Assembly (NCBI RefSeq): GCF_000513995.1
Contig: NZ_AZVB01000002.1
Coordinates: 134,201 to 198,200, forward strand
Length of the DNA: 64,000 nucleotides
Reading direction: 5' to 3'
Source of the DNA: Pseudoxanthomonas sp. J35
GTDB taxonomy: Bacteria; Pseudomonadota; Gammaproteobacteria; Xanthomonadales; Xanthomonadaceae
Shown here: one piece after another, positions 32,224-43,331 of the stretch
Position numbering within the stretch: the stretch's first letter is position 1
Layout of the letters: each line of letters starts with the position of its first letter
Program-made: the position numbers and the translations under genes
The notes under the pieces: generated by a model
Databases searched by the model: none
What the model saw: only the letters and a program-made list of their open reading frames with translations
Told to the model about the DNA's origin: nothing

Positions 32224-33927
32224 ATGCACCACGACACCAGCCTGATCGACATCGTCGCGGTCGGCCTCGGCCTGGCCTTCGTGCTGGGCGCCATCGCCAA
32301 CAAGCTGCGGCTCTCGCCGCTGGTCGGCTACCTGCTGGCCGGCGTCGCCGTCGGCCCGTTCACCCCCGGCTTCGTCGCCGACCAGGAAATCGCCAACCAG
32401 CTGTCCGAGATCGGCGTGATGCTGCTGATGTTCGGCGTCGGCCTGCACTTCTCGCTGGAGGACCTGCTGGAGGTGAAGTGGATCGCCCTGCCCGGCGCGC
32501 TGGCGCAGATCGCGGCGGCGACCCTGCTCGGCTGGGGCGTGGCCTGGCTGATGGGCTGGTCGCACCTGCACGGCGTGGTGTTCGGGTTCTCCCTGGCCAC
32601 CGCCTCGACCGTTGTGCTGCTGCGGGCGATGGAGGAACGCCGCCTGCTGGAGACCATACGCGGCAAGATCGCGGTGGGCTGGCTGATCGTCGAGGACATG
32701 GCCTGCGTCCTGGCGCTGGTCATGATGCCGGTGATCGCCGGCCTGTTCGGGCCGGAAGCCTCCGGCGAGAAGCATTCGGCGGGCCAGGTGCTGGCCAGCA
32801 TCGGCTGGACCTTCGTCCAGCTGGGCCTGTTCGTGGCGGTGATGCTGCTGGTCGGACGGCGGGTGATCCCGTGGGTGCTGGAGAAGATCGCCGGCACCGG
32901 CTCGCGCGAGCTGTTCACCCTGTCGGTGCTGGCCATCGCCCTGGGCGTGGCCTTCGGCGCGGCGGCGCTGTTCGGTGTGTCGTTCGCGCTGGGCGCGTTC
33001 TTCGCCGGCATGATGCTCAACGAGTCCGAGCTCAGCCACAAGGCGGCCAACGACTCGCTGCCGCTGCGCGACGCGTTCGCGGTGCTGTTCTTCGTCTCGG
33101 TGGGCATGCTGTTCAACCCGGCGATCCTGCTCGAGCACCCGTGGCAGGTGCTGGGCACGGTGGCGATCATCATGCTCGGCAAGTCGGCGGCGGCGTTCCT
33201 GATCGTGCGCGCCTTCGGCCACCCGAAGATGACCGCGCTGACCATCTCCGCCTCGCTGGCGCAGATCGGCGAATTCGCCTTCATCATCGCCGGCCTGGGC
33301 GTGTCCTTGCAGATCCTGCCGCCGACCGGGCAGGCGCTGGTGCTGGCCGGCGCGCTGGTCTCGATCATGCTCAACCCGCTGATCTTCATGCTGCTGGACC
33401 GCTGGGAGGCCGCGCACCGCGAGGCCGCGCCGGTGCAGCCGCTGCCGGAACCGGCGCCGGGCCCGCCGCTGCAGGCCGGCAACCACGCCATCGTGATCGG
33501 CTACGGCCGGGTCGGCAGCGAGCTGGCCCACGTGCTGCGCGAACGCGGTGTGCCGCTTGTGGTGATCGACGACAACCCGCTGCACGTGGAGCGCGCGCAC
33601 GCCACCGGCATCCCCGCCATCCGCGGCCACGCCGCCTCCGACCGGGTGCTGGCCGAGGCCCATCCGGAATCGGCGGCCATCGCCATCCTCGCGATCCCGC
33701 AGCCGCTCGAGGCCGGCGAGGCGATCACCAAGCTGCGCGTGCTCAATCCCGGCCTGCCGGTGCTGGCCCGCGCGCACAGCGACGCCGAGGTGCGGCACCT
33801 GCTGTCGCACGGCGCCGACGGCGCGGTCATGGCCGAGCGCGAGCTGGCCTACTCGCTGGCGGAGATGGTCATGTCCACCCCGCCGTTCCGCTACGCCGGC
33901 CAGGCCACGGCGGTGCCGCCGGTCTGA
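32224..33927 (+). CDS. ybaL: CPA2-family cation:proton antiporter, YbaL-like
   Basis: A 567-residue inner-membrane protein. An N-terminal Na+/H+ exchanger domain with about 12 membrane segments runs from LIDIVAVGLGLAFVLGAIAN to about residue 390. A cytoplasmic RCK/TrkA-N nucleotide-binding domain starts at about 418 (HAIVIGYGRVGSELAHVL, with GYGRVG). The size and layout match E. coli YbaL and the Kef family. It probably exchanges K+ or Na+ for protons; ligand control by NAD(H) through the RCK domain is inferred. The ATG at 32224 starts the conserved part, although no clear ribosome site precedes it. Confidence 0.9.
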   Translation: MHHDTSLIDIVAVGLGLAFVLGAIANKLRLSPLVGYLLAGVAVGPFTPGFVADQEIANQLSEIGVMLLMFGVGLHFSLEDLLEVKWIALPGALAQIAAATLLGWGVAWLMGWSHLHGVVFGFSLATASTVVLLRAMEERRLLETIRGKIAVGWLIVEDMACVLALVMMPVIAGLFGPEASGEKHSAGQVLASIGWTFVQLGLFVAVMLLVGRRVIPWVLEKIAGTGSRELFTLSVLAIALGVAFGAAALFGVSFALGAFFAGMMLNESELSHKAANDSLPLRDAFAVLFFVSVGMLFNPAILLEHPWQVLGTVAIIMLGKSAAAFLIVRAFGHPKMTALTISASLAQIGEFAFIIAGLGVSLQILPPTGQALVLAGALVSIMLNPLIFMLLDRWEAAHREAAPVQPLPEPAPGPPLQAGNHAIVIGYGRVGSELAHVLRERGVPLVVIDDNPLHVERAHATGIPAIRGHAASDRVLAEAHPESAAIAILAIPQPLEAGEAITKLRVLNPGLPVLARAHSDAEVRHLLSHGADGAVMAERELAYSLAEMVMSTPPFRYAGQATAVPPV

Positions 33928-33979
33928 CCGGCGCGTGGCTTCACGGGATCGTGCGCGCCGGCCGGTTTGACTGCCGGCC

Positions 33980-35188
33980 ATGGACCTGAAAAGCGGCTAT
34001 CCCTTCTGGGCCATTCGCAATGGCCTCGCTGCTCCCCTCCCGCCACTGCAGGCGGACCTCGACTGCGACGTGGCTGTCGTCGGCGGCGGCATCACCGGCG
34101 CGCTCATCGCCGACGAACTGGCCGCGCACGGCCACTCGGTGGCGGTGCTCGAACGCCGCGACCTCGGCTGGGGCAGCACCTCGGCCAGCACCGCGCTGCT
34201 GCAATACGAGATCGACACCCACCTGGTCGACCTGGCCCGCCAGCACGGCGAGGCGGACGCGGCGCTGGCCTACAGGGCCTGCGTGGACGCGATCGACTGG
34301 CTGCGCGAGCGCGCCTCCCGCCTCGGCGGGGTGTGCTTCACCCGGTCGCGGAGCCTGTACTACGCCAGCCGCCGCCGCGACGTGCGCGGCATGCGCGAGG
34401 AACTGGAAGCGCGCCAGCGCCACGGCATCGACGTGGAATGGTACGACGCCGGCGACATCAAGGCGGACTTCGGCTTCGACGCGCCGGCGGCGCTGCTGAG
34501 CCACCAGGCCGCGCAGGTCGATCCCTACCTGATGGCCAAGCGGCTGCTGCGCCGCCTGCATCGCACCGGCACGCCGGTGCACGACCACGAGGACGTGGTC
34601 GACATGCAGGCCGGCTCGCGGCGGGTGGAACTGCGCACCGCGTCGGGCTTCCGTGTCCGTGCCGGCCACGTGGTGCTGGCCTGCGGCTACGAGAGCCAGC
34701 GCTGGTTGCGCAAGCCGGTGGCGCGCAACCGCAGCAGCTACGCCCTGGTCACCGATCCGCTGCCGGGCCAGCTCGGCGCGCTCGTCGGCATGATGCTGTG
34801 GGAAACCGCACGGCCCTACCTCTACCTGCGCACGACGCCGGACCAGCGCCTGCTGGTCGGCGGCGAGGACGACAAGGTGGACGTGCCGGCGCGCCGCGAC
34901 GCGCGGGTGAAGGGCAAGGCCGACAGGCTGCTGGAGAAGGCGCGCAAGCTGTTCCCGTGGCTGCCGCTGCGGCCGGCGTTCGCCTGGGCCGGGACCTTCG
35001 CCGAGACCGCCGACGGGCTGCCGTGGTTCGGTGCGCATCCGCAGTGGGGACCGCGCGTGCTGTTCGCGATGGCCTACGGCGGCAACGGCATCACCTACTC
35101 GGCGCTGGGTGCGCAGCTGCTGCGGGCGACGTTGGAGCGGCGGAAGCATCCGCTGGCGGCGCTGTTCTCGTTCCAGCGCAAGGCCTGA
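33980..35188 (+). CDS. FAD-dependent oxidoreductase of the DAO family
   Basis: A 402-residue flavoprotein with the GGGITG FAD motif at residues 35-40 ([20 protein letters not shown]). The DAO-type sequence extends throughout, with [13 protein letters not shown] and a C-terminal [17 protein letters not shown] that closes the FAD site. Relatives include gamma-glutamylputrescine oxidoreductase and other amine or amino-acid oxidases, but the substrate cannot be inferred. It lies 52 bp after ybaL and 125 bp before recQ, on the same strand. Confidence 0.85.
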   Translation: MDLKSGYPFWAIRNGLAAPLPPLQADLDCDVAVVGGGITGALIADELAAHGHSVAVLERRDLGWGSTSASTALLQYEIDTHLVDLARQHGEADAALAYRACVDAIDWLRERASRLGGVCFTRSRSLYYASRRRDVRGMREELEARQRHGIDVEWYDAGDIKADFGFDAPAALLSHQAAQVDPYLMAKRLLRRLHRTGTPVHDHEDVVDMQAGSRRVELRTASGFRVRAGHVVLACGYESQRWLRKPVARNRSSYALVTDPLPGQLGALVGMMLWETARPYLYLRTTPDQRLLVGGEDDKVDVPARRDARVKGKADRLLEKARKLFPWLPLRPAFAWAGTFAETADGLPWFGAHPQWGPRVLFAMAYGGNGITYSALGAQLLRATLERRKHPLAALFSFQRKA

Positions 35189-35313
35189 GGCGGCTGCCCA
35201 TCCGCGTCCCGCACGCGGCGCGGCTGTTTCCTACCGCGGATCGCCGCGGATTCCCACCGCTCCGCGCGCGCCGGTTCAGCGTCGTCGCTTGTCGCGCCCG
35301 GTATCCTGAGCGC

Positions 35314-37170
35314 ATGACGTCCCTGTTCCAGACCTCCGCCCCGCGCATCGCCGACATCCCCGCCTCCGGCGACGCGCTGGACGTGCTGCGCCAGGTATTC
35401 GGTTACGACGCCTTCCGCGGCCGGCAGCAGGAGATCATCAAGCACGTCGCCGCCGGCAACGATGCCCTGGTGCTGATGCCCACCGGTGGCGGCAAGTCGC
35501 TGTGCTACCAGGTGCCGGCGCTGCTGCGCCCGGGCACGGCGCTGGTGGTGTCGCCGCTGATCGCGCTGATGCAGGACCAGGTCGAGGCGCTGCACCAGCT
35601 CGGCGTGCGCGCGGCCTATCTCAACTCCACCCTCGACGCCGCGCAGGCGCGGCAGGTCGAGCAGGACCTGCTGGACGGCAGCCTGGACCTGCTCTACGTG
35701 GCGCCGGAGCGGCTGCTGACCCAGCGCTTCCTCTCGCTGCTGGAACGCAGCCGCATCGCCCTGTTCGCGATCGACGAGGCGCACTGCGTCTCGCAGTGGG
35801 GCCACGACTTCCGTCCCGAGTACCGCGAACTGACCGTGCTGCACGAACGCTGGCCGGAGGTGCCGCGGATCGCGCTCACCGCCACCGCCGACCCGCCGAC
35901 CCAGCGCGAGATCGCCGAGCGGCTGGGCCTGCAGGACGCGCGCCGCTTCGTCAGTTCCTTCGACCGGCCGAACATCCGCTACTCGGTCGCGCACAAGGAC
36001 AACCCGCGACGGCAGCTGCTCGACTTCCTGGCCGGCCATGCCGGCGAGTCCGGCATCGTCTACTGCCTGTCGCGGCGCAAGGTCGAGGAAACCGCGGAAT
36101 TCCTCGCCGGCCACGGCATCACCGCCCTGCCCTACCACGCCGGCCTGCCGGCCGAGGTGCGCGCGCAGAACCAGCGCCGCTTCCTGCGCGAGGACGGGGT
36201 GGTGGTGTGCGCGACGATCGCCTTCGGCATGGGCATCGACAAGCCGGACGTCCGCTTCGTCGCCCACCTCGACCTGCCCAAGTCGATCGAGGGCTACTAC
36301 CAGGAGACCGGTCGCGCCGGCCGCGATGGCGAACCGGCCGAGGCCTGGATGGGCTATGGCCTGGGCGACGTGGTCCTGCTGCGGCAGATGATCGAGCAGG
36401 GCGAGGCCAGCGAGGAACGCAAGGCGCTGGAGCGGCGCAAGCTGGACCAGCTGCTGGGCTACTGCGAATCGGCGATGTGCCGGCGCCAGGCGCTGCTGGC
36501 CGCCTTCGGCGAGACCTATCCGCAGCCCTGCGGCAACTGCGACAACTGCCTGCAGCCGGTGCGCACCTGGGACGCGACCGAGGCCGCGCGCAAGGCGCTG
36601 AGCTGCGTCTACCGCACCGGCCAGCGCTTCGGCGCCGCGCACCTGATCGACGTGCTGCGCGGCGCCGACACCGAGAAGGTGCGCCAGTTCCGCCACCACG
36701 AACAGTCGACCTACGGCATCGGCTCCGACCTGGACGCCGGCACCTGGCGCAGCGTGTTCCGCCAGCTGGTGGTGAACGGGTTGCTGGAAGTCGATGCCGA
36801 GGGCCACGGCAGCCTGCGCCTGGGCGCGGCCGCGCGCCCGGTGCTGCGCGGCGAACAACCCGTGCACCTGCGCGAGGAACCGGCGCGCAAGCGCGGGCGT
36901 GGCGACGGCGGCGCATCCCGCAGCGGCAGTACGCTGCACGTGGACGCCGGCGACCGCGCCCTGTTCGACGCGCTGCGCGCCTGGCGCGCGCAGGCCGCGC
37001 GCGAGCAGAACGTGCCGGCCTACGTGATCTTCCATGACCGCACCCTGCGCGACATCGCCCAGCTGCGCCCGGCCTCGATCTCGGAACTGGCGCGGGTCGG
37101 CGGCATCGGCGGCGGCAAGCTCGGCCGCTACGGCGAGGCGGTGCTGGAGATCATCCGCGAGGAAGGCTGA
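35314..37170 (+). CDS. recQ: ATP-dependent DNA helicase RecQ
   Basis: A 618-residue superfamily 2, 3'-5' DNA helicase. Walker A is [12 protein letters not shown] (55-66), the DEAH box is at 154-157 in [19 protein letters not shown], motif VI is [10 protein letters not shown], the zinc-binding cysteines lie in CESAMCRRQ and CGNCDNC, and a C-terminal HRDC domain (about 540-618) includes [20 protein letters not shown]. The order helicase, zinc, winged helix, HRDC is standard. ATG 35314 is used; the frame is open far upstream only as an overlap with the preceding gene. It is convergent with lhr across a REP pair. Confidence 0.96.
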   Translation: MTSLFQTSAPRIADIPASGDALDVLRQVFGYDAFRGRQQEIIKHVAAGNDALVLMPTGGGKSLCYQVPALLRPGTALVVSPLIALMQDQVEALHQLGVRAAYLNSTLDAAQARQVEQDLLDGSLDLLYVAPERLLTQRFLSLLERSRIALFAIDEAHCVSQWGHDFRPEYRELTVLHERWPEVPRIALTATADPPTQREIAERLGLQDARRFVSSFDRPNIRYSVAHKDNPRRQLLDFLAGHAGESGIVYCLSRRKVEETAEFLAGHGITALPYHAGLPAEVRAQNQRRFLREDGVVVCATIAFGMGIDKPDVRFVAHLDLPKSIEGYYQETGRAGRDGEPAEAWMGYGLGDVVLLRQMIEQGEASEERKALERRKLDQLLGYCESAMCRRQALLAAFGETYPQPCGNCDNCLQPVRTWDATEAARKALSCVYRTGQRFGAAHLIDVLRGADTEKVRQFRHHEQSTYGIGSDLDAGTWRSVFRQLVVNGLLEVDAEGHGSLRLGAAARPVLRGEQPVHLREEPARKRGRGDGGASRSGSTLHVDAGDRALFDALRAWRAQAAREQNVPAYVIFHDRTLRDIAQLRPASISELARVGGIGGGKLGRYGEAVLEIIREEG

Positions 37171-37189
37171 GCACGCGCCGCCACGCACC

Positions 37190-37268
37190 GTAGAGCCGGG
37201 CTTGCCCGGCTCCCACGTCTCCGGAGGCGGCATCGCGGAACAGCAGCGGGGCAAGCCCCGCTCTACAG
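37190..37268. repeat. REP-like palindrome pair between recQ and lhr
   Basis: A complete two-hairpin element (GTAGAGCCGGGCTTGCCC at the left, GCGGGGCAAGCCCCGCTCTAC at the right) that fills most of the gap between two convergent genes and could end both transcripts. Its last bases contain the lhr stop codon: the CTA at 37263-37265 of CTCTAC reads TAG on the minus strand. Confidence 0.85.
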
Positions 37269-40200
37269 GGGCGTGGAGACCTGGAGCTGGGCGAGGAAGG
37301 CGTCCAGGCCGGAGGCCGGTTCGCGCAGCAGGGCCTTGCGCACGGCCGCCTGCCCCTCCGGATCCAGCGCCTCCATCGGCGCCATCGGCCGCACCTCGCC
37401 GGCGACCAGGGCGGCGACCGGCACGCCGTCGCGATAGGCCAGCCGTGCGCCGGCGATGCGCGGCACCTTGTCGCCGGCGACCACGGTGCCGGAGAGGTTC
37501 AGCGGATCCAGCGCGCTGACGCAGACCAGGCTGCCGTCGTCGCGCTTCTGCCGCGCCTTGCGCAGCAGACCGATGGCTTCCGGCAGGGCGAACTGCTCGC
37601 CGGACAGGCCGGTGATGAAGCGGCCGCCGCGCACCTCGCCGCGCGCTTCCAGGCGGTGGTAGACACGCAGCAGCTCGCGCCACGGCGGCAGCCAGGCGGC
37701 CTCACGTTCCAGCACGCGCCAGCAGACCACGCCGTAGCGGCGCAGCAGCACGCGGGCGACGTGCTCCAGCGCCTCCGGGTCCGGGCGCGGGGGACGCGCG
37801 GATGCGGTGCCCGCCGCGGCCTTGGCTTCACCGGCATCGGCGCCATCGACCGGCAGCACGCGCCGGACCAGGGTCCAGCGCCCGGCATCCTCGATGCCCA
37901 GCGTCATCGCCCGGCGCCGGCCCTGTCCGGTCGCCGGCCGCTTCGAGGCCGGCACCAGCAGCGCGCGCAGGCCGGCGAAGCTGTCGCAGTGGGCGCGGCC
38001 GCGCGCGACCAGTTCGGCCAGCGCGTCCTCCAGCTCGGTCTGCAACAGGCGCGTGCCGGCCAGCATCTCGTCGAAGAACGAGGCGCCTTGCATGGCGAGG
38101 AAGTCGGCCACCTTCTGCGCGCGCGAGGACAGCCCGGCTTCCTCCTGCGGCGCCGGCGCCAGCCCGGTCCAGTGCGGCACGCTGCGCCGCGGCAGCAGCA
38201 GCACCGGGGTGCCGCGCAGCGAACCGGTACCGCGCGACGGCGCGCCGGAATCGGGTTCGGCCGAGGGACGCAGCCGCGTCCACATCATGCGGCCGGCGGT
38301 GCACAGGTCGTCGAGCCAGGCGATCGAGTAGTCGCGCACGCGCGCCGGCAGCAGCTCGCCTTCCCAGGCTGCCGCAGGCGCCTCGAAACCTTCAAGCTGC
38401 GCCAGCACGCCGGCCAGCGCCTCCGGGCCGCTGACCTGCGCATCCTTCGACACGCGCTGCCAGTCGAACAGGAAGCGCATGAAGTCGCGCGGCGCCACCG
38501 GCTGGATCTCGCGGCGCAGGCGCTTGAGCGTGTAGCGGTGGATGCGCGCCAGCAGGTGGCGCTCGCACCATTCCTCCCCGGCCACGCCGGGGGTGAAGCG
38601 ACCCTGCATGGCATAACCCTGCGACTGCAGCTTCAGCAGGGCCATGTCGGTGGCCAACGGCGGCAGCGCCAGGCTGTCGGCCAGCGCCGCGGCGGTGACC
38701 GGGCCCAGGCCGGTGAGTCGGGAACGCAGCAGCGCCACCGCCGCGTCCTCGGCCGTCCACTCGACCGCTGCGTATTCCGGCGGCACGGTGATGCCCGGCT
38801 GCTGCAGCGCCGATGGATGCAGCGCCAGCAGCTGCGGCAGGCGCTCTGCAGCGACCCACCACTGCCGCCCGGCGGCGGTGACGCAGGTGGCACGGCCGTC
38901 GCGCACCAGCGCGCGGAGCAGCGGTTCCCACGCCGGCTCCACTTCCGACGCGGCGAGGAAACCCAGGCCCGTCAGCGCCTCGTGCATCTCGTCGGCATTG
39001 CGGGCGCGCGGCCACGCCTCCTCGCGCACCTGCTCGACCGCCGCGCCATCGAGCCGACCCAGGTCGGTGGCCGACTGCGGATCGGCGAACCGGCGCGTCT
39101 GCACGGCCTGGGTGCGGCGTTCCTCCAGCGGCGCGTCGTCGAGGAAGGCGTAGGGGCGTGCATTGAGCGCCTCGGCCGCCAGCGGCGAGGGCGCGGTCAC
39201 GTCGCAGGCCAGCACCTCGATGTCGCCGGCCTCCATCCCGCGCAGCACCTGCAACCAGCCCTCGGTATCCATCGCCTCGTGCAGGCAGTCGTGCAGGGTC
39301 TGCGCGACCAGCGGATGGTCCGGCACTTCGCGCTCGCCGACGATGTTCTCCAGGCAGGCGACCTGGTCGGGGAACACGGTGGCCAGCAGGTCCTCGGATT
39401 TCATCCGCTGCAGCTGCGGCGGCACCTTCCTGCCGCCGATGAAGCGCGGCAGCGCCAGCGCGGTGGTCGCGTTCCAGCGCCAGCGCACCGGGAACAGCGG
39501 CGCGTCCAGCAGCGCCTGCACCAGCACGTCCTGCGCCGAGGACGAATGCAGGTACTTCGACACCTCGATCAGCGGGAAGCTGTGGCTGGTCGACAGCGAC
39601 AGCACGATCGAATCCTCGGTCGCCGCGGCCTGCAGTTCGAAGTTGAACTGGCGGCAGAACCGCTTGCGCAGGGCCAGGCCCCAGGCGCGGTTGAGCCGGC
39701 TGCCGTAGGGGCTGTGGATCACCAGGTGGGTCGAGCCGGTCTCGTCGAAGAAGCGCTCCAGCACGATCCGCTTCTGCGTCGGCATCGCGCCCAGGGCGAT
39801 CGCCGCCGAACCCAGGTAGTCGACCAGCTGGCGCGCGGCCGGTTCGCCCAGGCCGACCTCGTCGCACAGCCAGGCGATGGCGTCCTCGGTGCCGGCGAGC
39901 TGGAAGGTGGGGGATGCGGGGATAGCGGATGCAGGATCGATGGCATCGCCGTCGGCATCCCCGGGTGTCGTCGGATCGCCTGGGTGGAAGCGGGGCAAGC
40001 CCCGCTCTACAACGGAGGGATCGGCATCGCCGGCGGGAACCGCCATCGGGACCGTGGTCCCTTCCCCGTCCAGGCGCGCACCGTAGAGCGGGGCTTGCCC
40101 CGCTCCCCCGTCACCGAAGCTCGCGCCCTCGGGGCCGCCCGCCGGCGCTGGGACCTGCACCACCCGCACGTCGCGCATGCGTTCGGCCAGGGCCTCGCGC

Positions 40201-42032
40201 AGGCGCGATACGCCGGAGGACAGCTCGTCGGTGCGCCCGGGCGCCTCGCCCAGCCAGAACGGGATGCTCGGCGGCATGCCCTGCGCATCCTCCACCCGCA
40301 CCCGGCCCGGCTCGACGCGCAGGATCCGGTAGCTGGCGTTGCCCAGCTGGAAGATGTCGCCGGCCATGCTCTCGATGGCGAAGTCCTCGTTGACCGTGCC
40401 GATGAAGGTCGAGGCCGGTTCGAGGACCACGGCGTAGTCACCCGTGTCGGGGATGGTGCCGCCGGACATGGTCGCGACCATGCGCGCGCCCTGGCGCCCG
40501 CGCAGGCGGCGATTGACCGCGTCGCGGTGCAGCCAGCCGGCGCGCGGACCGCGGCGGTCGCTGAAGCCGTCGGCGAGCATCTTCACCAGTTCGTCGAACT
40601 TCGCCCGCTCCAGCCGCGCGTACGGCCAGGCGCGGCGGAACCAGTCGTACAGCGCGTCCTCGTCCCATTCGGCCGCGGCGACCTCGGCCACGATCTGCTG
40701 GGCCAGCACGTCCAGCGGCGCCGGCGGGATGCGCAGCGCGTCCAGTTCGCCGCGGCGCACGCAGTCCAGCAGCGCGGCGCACTCGACCAGCTCGTCGCGG
40801 GTCTGCGGGAACAGCCGCGCCTTCGGCACGCCGCCGACGTGGTGGCCGGCGCGGCCTGCGCGCTGCAGGAAGGCGGCGATCGAGCGCGGCGAGCCGAGCT
40901 GGCAGACCAGGTCGACATCGCCGATGTCCAGGCCCAGTTCCAGCGAGGCGGTGGCCACCAGCACCTGCAGCTCGCCGCGCTTGAGCTTCTGCTCGGCCTC
41001 CAGACGCAGCTCCTTGGAGAGGCTGCCGTGGTGGGTGGCGACCTGGTCGCGGCCCAGCCGTTCGCCCAGGTTGAAGGCCGCGCGCTCGGCCATGCGCCGG
41101 GTGTTCACGAACACCAGCGTGGTGCGGTGCGCGCGCACCAGCTCGACCAGGCGCTCGTAGACCTGTTCCCACTGCTCGTTGGACATCACCGCCGACAGCG
41201 GCGTCGGTGGCACTTCCAGGGCGAGATCGCGCTGCCTGGCGTAGCCGATGTCCACGATCGCGCAGTCCGGCACGTCGGTGGTGGCCTTGCCGCCGAGCAC
41301 CGCGTCGCTGCCGGCCAGCGGATCGGGGCCGTGCCAGCCGGGCAGCCCGGCGCGGGTCGGATAGACGTTGGCGGCGCCCACCAGGAAGCGTGCCACCTCC
41401 TCCACCGGCTTCTGCGTGGCCGACAGGCCGATGCGCACCAGCGGGCGACCGCATAGCGCTTCCAGCCGCTCCAGCGACAGCGCCAGGTGGCTGCCGCGCT
41501 TGTCGTCGGCCAGCGCGTGGATCTCGTCGACGATCACGCTGCGCACGCTGCCGAGCATGGCCCGGCCCGAGGCCGAGCCGAGCAGCACGTACAGCGATTC
41601 GGGCGTCGTCACCAGGATGTGCGGCGGCTTTTTCCGCACCTGCGCACGCTCGGCCTGGGGGGTATCGCCGGTGCGCACCGCGGCGCGGATCTCCACGTCG
41701 GGCAGGCCCAGTTCCGCGAGCGCGTCGCGGATGCCGGCCAGCGGCGCCTCCAGGTTCAGGCGGATGTCGTTGGACAGCGCCTTCAGCGGCGAGACGTAGA
41801 TGACGTGGGTGCGCTCGGCCAGCTCGCCACCGTTGTCCAGGCCCTCGCGGACCAGGGCGTCGATCGCGGCCAGGAACGCCGTCAGGGTCTTGCCAGAACC
41901 GGTGGGCGCCGCGACCAGGGTGTTGCGCCCGGCCATGATCGCCGGCCACGCCGCGACCTGGGCCGGTGTCGGCCCGGGAAAGGCGCCCTCGAACCAGCGG
42001 GCGACGGCGGGATGGAAAGCCTGGAGGGGCAT
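37263..42032 (-). CDS. lhr: Lhr-type large DEAD/DEAH-box DNA helicase
   Basis: A 1589-residue superfamily 2 helicase. The helicase core occupies residues 1 to about 590, with Walker [13 protein letters not shown] (42-53), [15 protein letters not shown] (motif II, DEIH) and QRAGRAGH (motif VI). Then come a winged helix and the long Lhr C-terminal domain (LhrC-type, up to about 1580) implicated in DNA repair and RNA binding. Residues of about 641-681 (GAGQAPLYG...VVERGLPRF) are translated from two REP hairpins and the 70 bp between them, an in-frame insertion in a linker. The stop codon is supplied by another REP element. ATG 42032 begins the conserved sequence ([20 protein letters not shown]). 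Confidence 0.93.
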   Translation of the reverse strand: MPLQAFHPAVARWFEGAFPGPTPAQVAAWPAIMAGRNTLVAAPTGSGKTLTAFLAAIDALVREGLDNGGELAERTHVIYVSPLKALSNDIRLNLEAPLAGIRDALAELGLPDVEIRAAVRTGDTPQAERAQVRKKPPHILVTTPESLYVLLGSASGRAMLGSVRSVIVDEIHALADDKRGSHLALSLERLEALCGRPLVRIGLSATQKPVEEVARFLVGAANVYPTRAGLPGWHGPDPLAGSDAVLGGKATTDVPDCAIVDIGYARQRDLALEVPPTPLSAVMSNEQWEQVYERLVELVRAHRTTLVFVNTRRMAERAAFNLGERLGRDQVATHHGSLSKELRLEAEQKLKRGELQVLVATASLELGLDIGDVDLVCQLGSPRSIAAFLQRAGRAGHHVGGVPKARLFPQTRDELVECAALLDCVRRGELDALRIPPAPLDVLAQQIVAEVAAAEWDEDALYDWFRRAWPYARLERAKFDELVKMLADGFSDRRGPRAGWLHRDAVNRRLRGRQGARMVATMSGGTIPDTGDYAVVLEPASTFIGTVNEDFAIESMAGDIFQLGNASYRILRVEPGRVRVEDAQGMPPSIPFWLGEAPGRTDELSSGVSRLREALAERMRDVRVVQVPAPAGGPEGASFGDGGAGQAPLYGARLDGEGTTVPMAVPAGDADPSVVERGLPRFHPGDPTTPGDADGDAIDPASAIPASPTFQLAGTEDAIAWLCDEVGLGEPAARQLVDYLGSAAIALGAMPTQKRIVLERFFDETGSTHLVIHSPYGSRLNRAWGLALRKRFCRQFNFELQAAATEDSIVLSLSTSHSFPLIEVSKYLHSSSAQDVLVQALLDAPLFPVRWRWNATTALALPRFIGGRKVPPQLQRMKSEDLLATVFPDQVACLENIVGEREVPDHPLVAQTLHDCLHEAMDTEGWLQVLRGMEAGDIEVLACDVTAPSPLAAEALNARPYAFLDDAPLEERRTQAVQTRRFADPQSATDLGRLDGAAVEQVREEAWPRARNADEMHEALTGLGFLAASEVEPAWEPLLRALVRDGRATCVTAAGRQWWVAAERLPQLLALHPSALQQPGITVPPEYAAVEWTAEDAAVALLRSRLTGLGPVTAAALADSLALPPLATDMALLKLQSQGYAMQGRFTPGVAGEEWCERHLLARIHRYTLKRLRREIQPVAPRDFMRFLFDWQRVSKDAQVSGPEALAGVLAQLEGFEAPAAAWEGELLPARVRDYSIAWLDDLCTAGRMMWTRLRPSAEPDSGAPSRGTGSLRGTPVLLLPRRSVPHWTGLAPAPQEEAGLSSRAQKVADFLAMQGASFFDEMLAGTRLLQTELEDALAELVARGRAHCDSFAGLRALLVPASKRPATGQGRRRAMTLGIEDAGRWTLVRRVLPVDGADAGEAKAAAGTASARPPRPDPEALEHVARVLLRRYGVVCWRVLEREAAWLPPWRELLRVYHRLEARGEVRGGRFITGLSGEQFALPEAIGLLRKARQKRDDGSLVCVSALDPLNLSGTVVAGDKVPRIAGARLAYRDGVPVAALVAGEVRPMAPMEALDPEGQAAVRKALLREPASGLDAFLAQLQVSTPL
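39990..40110. repeat. REP hairpins inside the lhr coding sequence
   Basis: GCGGGGCAAGCCCCGCTCTAC (39990-40010) and GTAGAGCGGGGCTTGCCC (from 40083) are separated by 72 bp. Both lie in the lhr frame and are read through without a stop. They add about 40 residues that have no counterpart in the conserved helicase domains. Confidence 0.85.
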
Positions 42033-42305
42033 GGGCAGGCAGGGCCGGGGAGATCGCAGCCTGGCGCGGCCGCGTCTCACGGGATGAGACGGGGCGCGGT
42101 GCGTACCGGCGGGCGGGAGGAGCCTCGAATATGCGTCCGGGCCCGCGGGCGATCAACCGCGCCGGCCAGCCCGGACCTTGCCCGTTCAGGTCCGACCGGC
42201 AACCGACCCACGGCCCGATTTCAGATTCGCCTGATGGACGCCCCGCCAGCGCCAGCGCTGGACTGGAACGCGCGCGGCAGCGCGCACCTGCCAGGGGACC
42301 GAGCG

Positions 42306-42518
42306 ATGGACACAACCGACACCGGTCCGCGGGATACCCGCGGCGCCAGCCGTTTCCGCGACTTCATGAAGGCCTACCGCAAGGCCAGGCAATGGCGTTG
42401 CAAGTGGGTGCCCGCGACGATCGTCGCCACCCGTTTCGCCCTGACCGGCGACACCGGCCTGTTCACCGCCTGGGACGGCTGGGGCTACTCGCGGATCTAC
42501 CGCAGCGCGCGGTGCTGA
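42306..42518 (+). CDS. Possible small protein, 70 residues
   Basis: An open frame starting at ATG 42306 (MDTTDTGPRDTRGASRFRD) with a mostly basic middle (KAYRKARQWRCKWVP) and ending YSRIYRSARC. It lies between the lhr start and the convergent zinc-ribbon membrane gene, in a gap of about 490 bp. Codon positions look plausible for this genome, but I recognise no family and no strong ribosome site, so it may be noise or a remnant. Confidence 0.3.
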   Translation: MDTTDTGPRDTRGASRFRDFMKAYRKARQWRCKWVPATIVATRFALTGDTGLFTAWDGWGYSRIYRSARC

Positions 42519-42524
42519 GCGGGC

Positions 42525-43031
42525 TCAGCGTCGGTAGATGTCGTCGCTGACCTTGTTGGTGGTGACAGTGCGGACCGAGTGCTTCTGGCGCATGTCGCCA
42601 CAGGCGCTGCAGGTGCGGGTGACCACCACCTGGTAGCGCTCCTCGGTCCAGCTCTCCTTGCGCACCAGGGTCTTGCCCTCGTTCGGGCCGGAGATCGACT
42701 TGCCCACCACCGACTCGCGCCGGCGCGGCGTGGCCGACAGGAAGGTCTCCTGCTTGTCGGTCTCGGAGACGGCGTAGTCGGCGCCGCAGGCCGCACAGCG
42801 CGCGCTCGCGGCCAGCCAGGTCGCCGTGGGCCACTGCCCGAGCAGGTACGCCGTTGGCAGCGCCGCGACGATGAACACGTAGCGCATGACCGGGTAATCG
42901 GCGGCCAGCCAGAACCAGAGCACCGCGCCGGCCGCCAGCGCCACCAGCACGCCCACGACCGTGGCGAAGGCGTGGATTCCGTTCCTGCGGGAAACCTGTT
43001 CCGGGCTGAGCTGCGCGTCTTCTGCGCTCAT
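42525..43031 (-). CDS. Membrane protein with two CxxC zinc-ribbon pairs
   Basis: A 168-residue protein of unknown function. Two membrane segments (about 20-42 and 49-66) are followed by a cytoplasmic or periplasmic tail with Cys79/Cys82 (RCAACGAD) and Cys141/Cys144 (RTCSACGD). The two pairs probably chelate one zinc ion. The start ATG 43031 has a better position than an earlier ATG in the same frame. It lies downstream of tRNA-Lys and its terminator on the same strand, so it must have its own promoter. The family is not recognised. Confidence 0.72.
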   Translation of the reverse strand: MSAEDAQLSPEQVSRRNGIHAFATVVGVLVALAAGAVLWFWLAADYPVMRYVFIVAALPTAYLLGQWPTATWLAASARCAACGADYAVSETDKQETFLSATPRRRESVVGKSISGPNEGKTLVRKESWTEERYQVVVTRTCSACGDMRQKHSVRTVTTNKVSDDIYRR

Positions 43032-43071
43032 GGCGTCCTTGCGATGTTGCGGTTCGCCGGCATCCGGCGAC

Positions 43072-43098
43072 AAAAAACCCCGTGCGCGACGGGGTTCT
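43072..43098 (-). terminator. Rho-independent terminator of tRNA-Lys
   Basis: On the minus strand a 7-bp GC-rich stem (AACCCCGT, loop CGCGC, ACGGGGTT) is followed by six T residues (43077-43072). It ends 40 bases downstream of the tRNA CCA end, the classical layout. Confidence 0.85.
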
Positions 43099-43137
43099 GT
43101 GCAGGCCCGGATGCCTCGCGGGTCCGGGCCGGGATGA

Positions 43138-43213
43138 TGGTGGGCCGTGTTGGAATCGAACCAACGACCAGCGGATTAAAAGTCCGATGCTCTACCGACT
43201 GAGCTAACGGCCC
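43138..43213 (-). tRNA. tRNA-Lys (anticodon TTT)
   Basis: A 73-base cloverleaf plus encoded CCA (43138-43140). It starts GGGCCGTTAGCTCAG; the anticodon loop CTTTTAA carries TTT; the T-arm GGTTCGATTCC is intact; and the acceptor ends ACGGCCCACCA. The seven acceptor pairs all match. It reads lysine AAA/AAG codons. Confidence 0.97.
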
Positions 43214-43299
43214 ACGTGTGCCGGCGCGCGGCCGGGCGGGCATTTTACCCGATCATGCCGCGCGCGCGGTGCCGTAGGTAGACCTGGATCACTACGCTC

Positions 43300-43326
43300 G
43301 TAGAGCGGGGCTTGCCCCGCTCTACA
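43300..43326. repeat. Single REP hairpin
   Basis: GTAGAGCGGGGCTTGCCC, followed by CGCTCTACA: one symmetric hairpin of the family found elsewhere as pairs. It stands in the 319-bp gap between the tRNA-Lys and queC genes, followed directly by the tandem repeats at 43332. Confidence 0.8.
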
Positions 43327-43331
43327 AAAGA

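Noticed and set aside
43138-43213. tRNA-Lys as attachment site of a genomic island
   Set aside because: No integrase and no second copy of the tRNA 3' end; the neighbouring genes are housekeeping.
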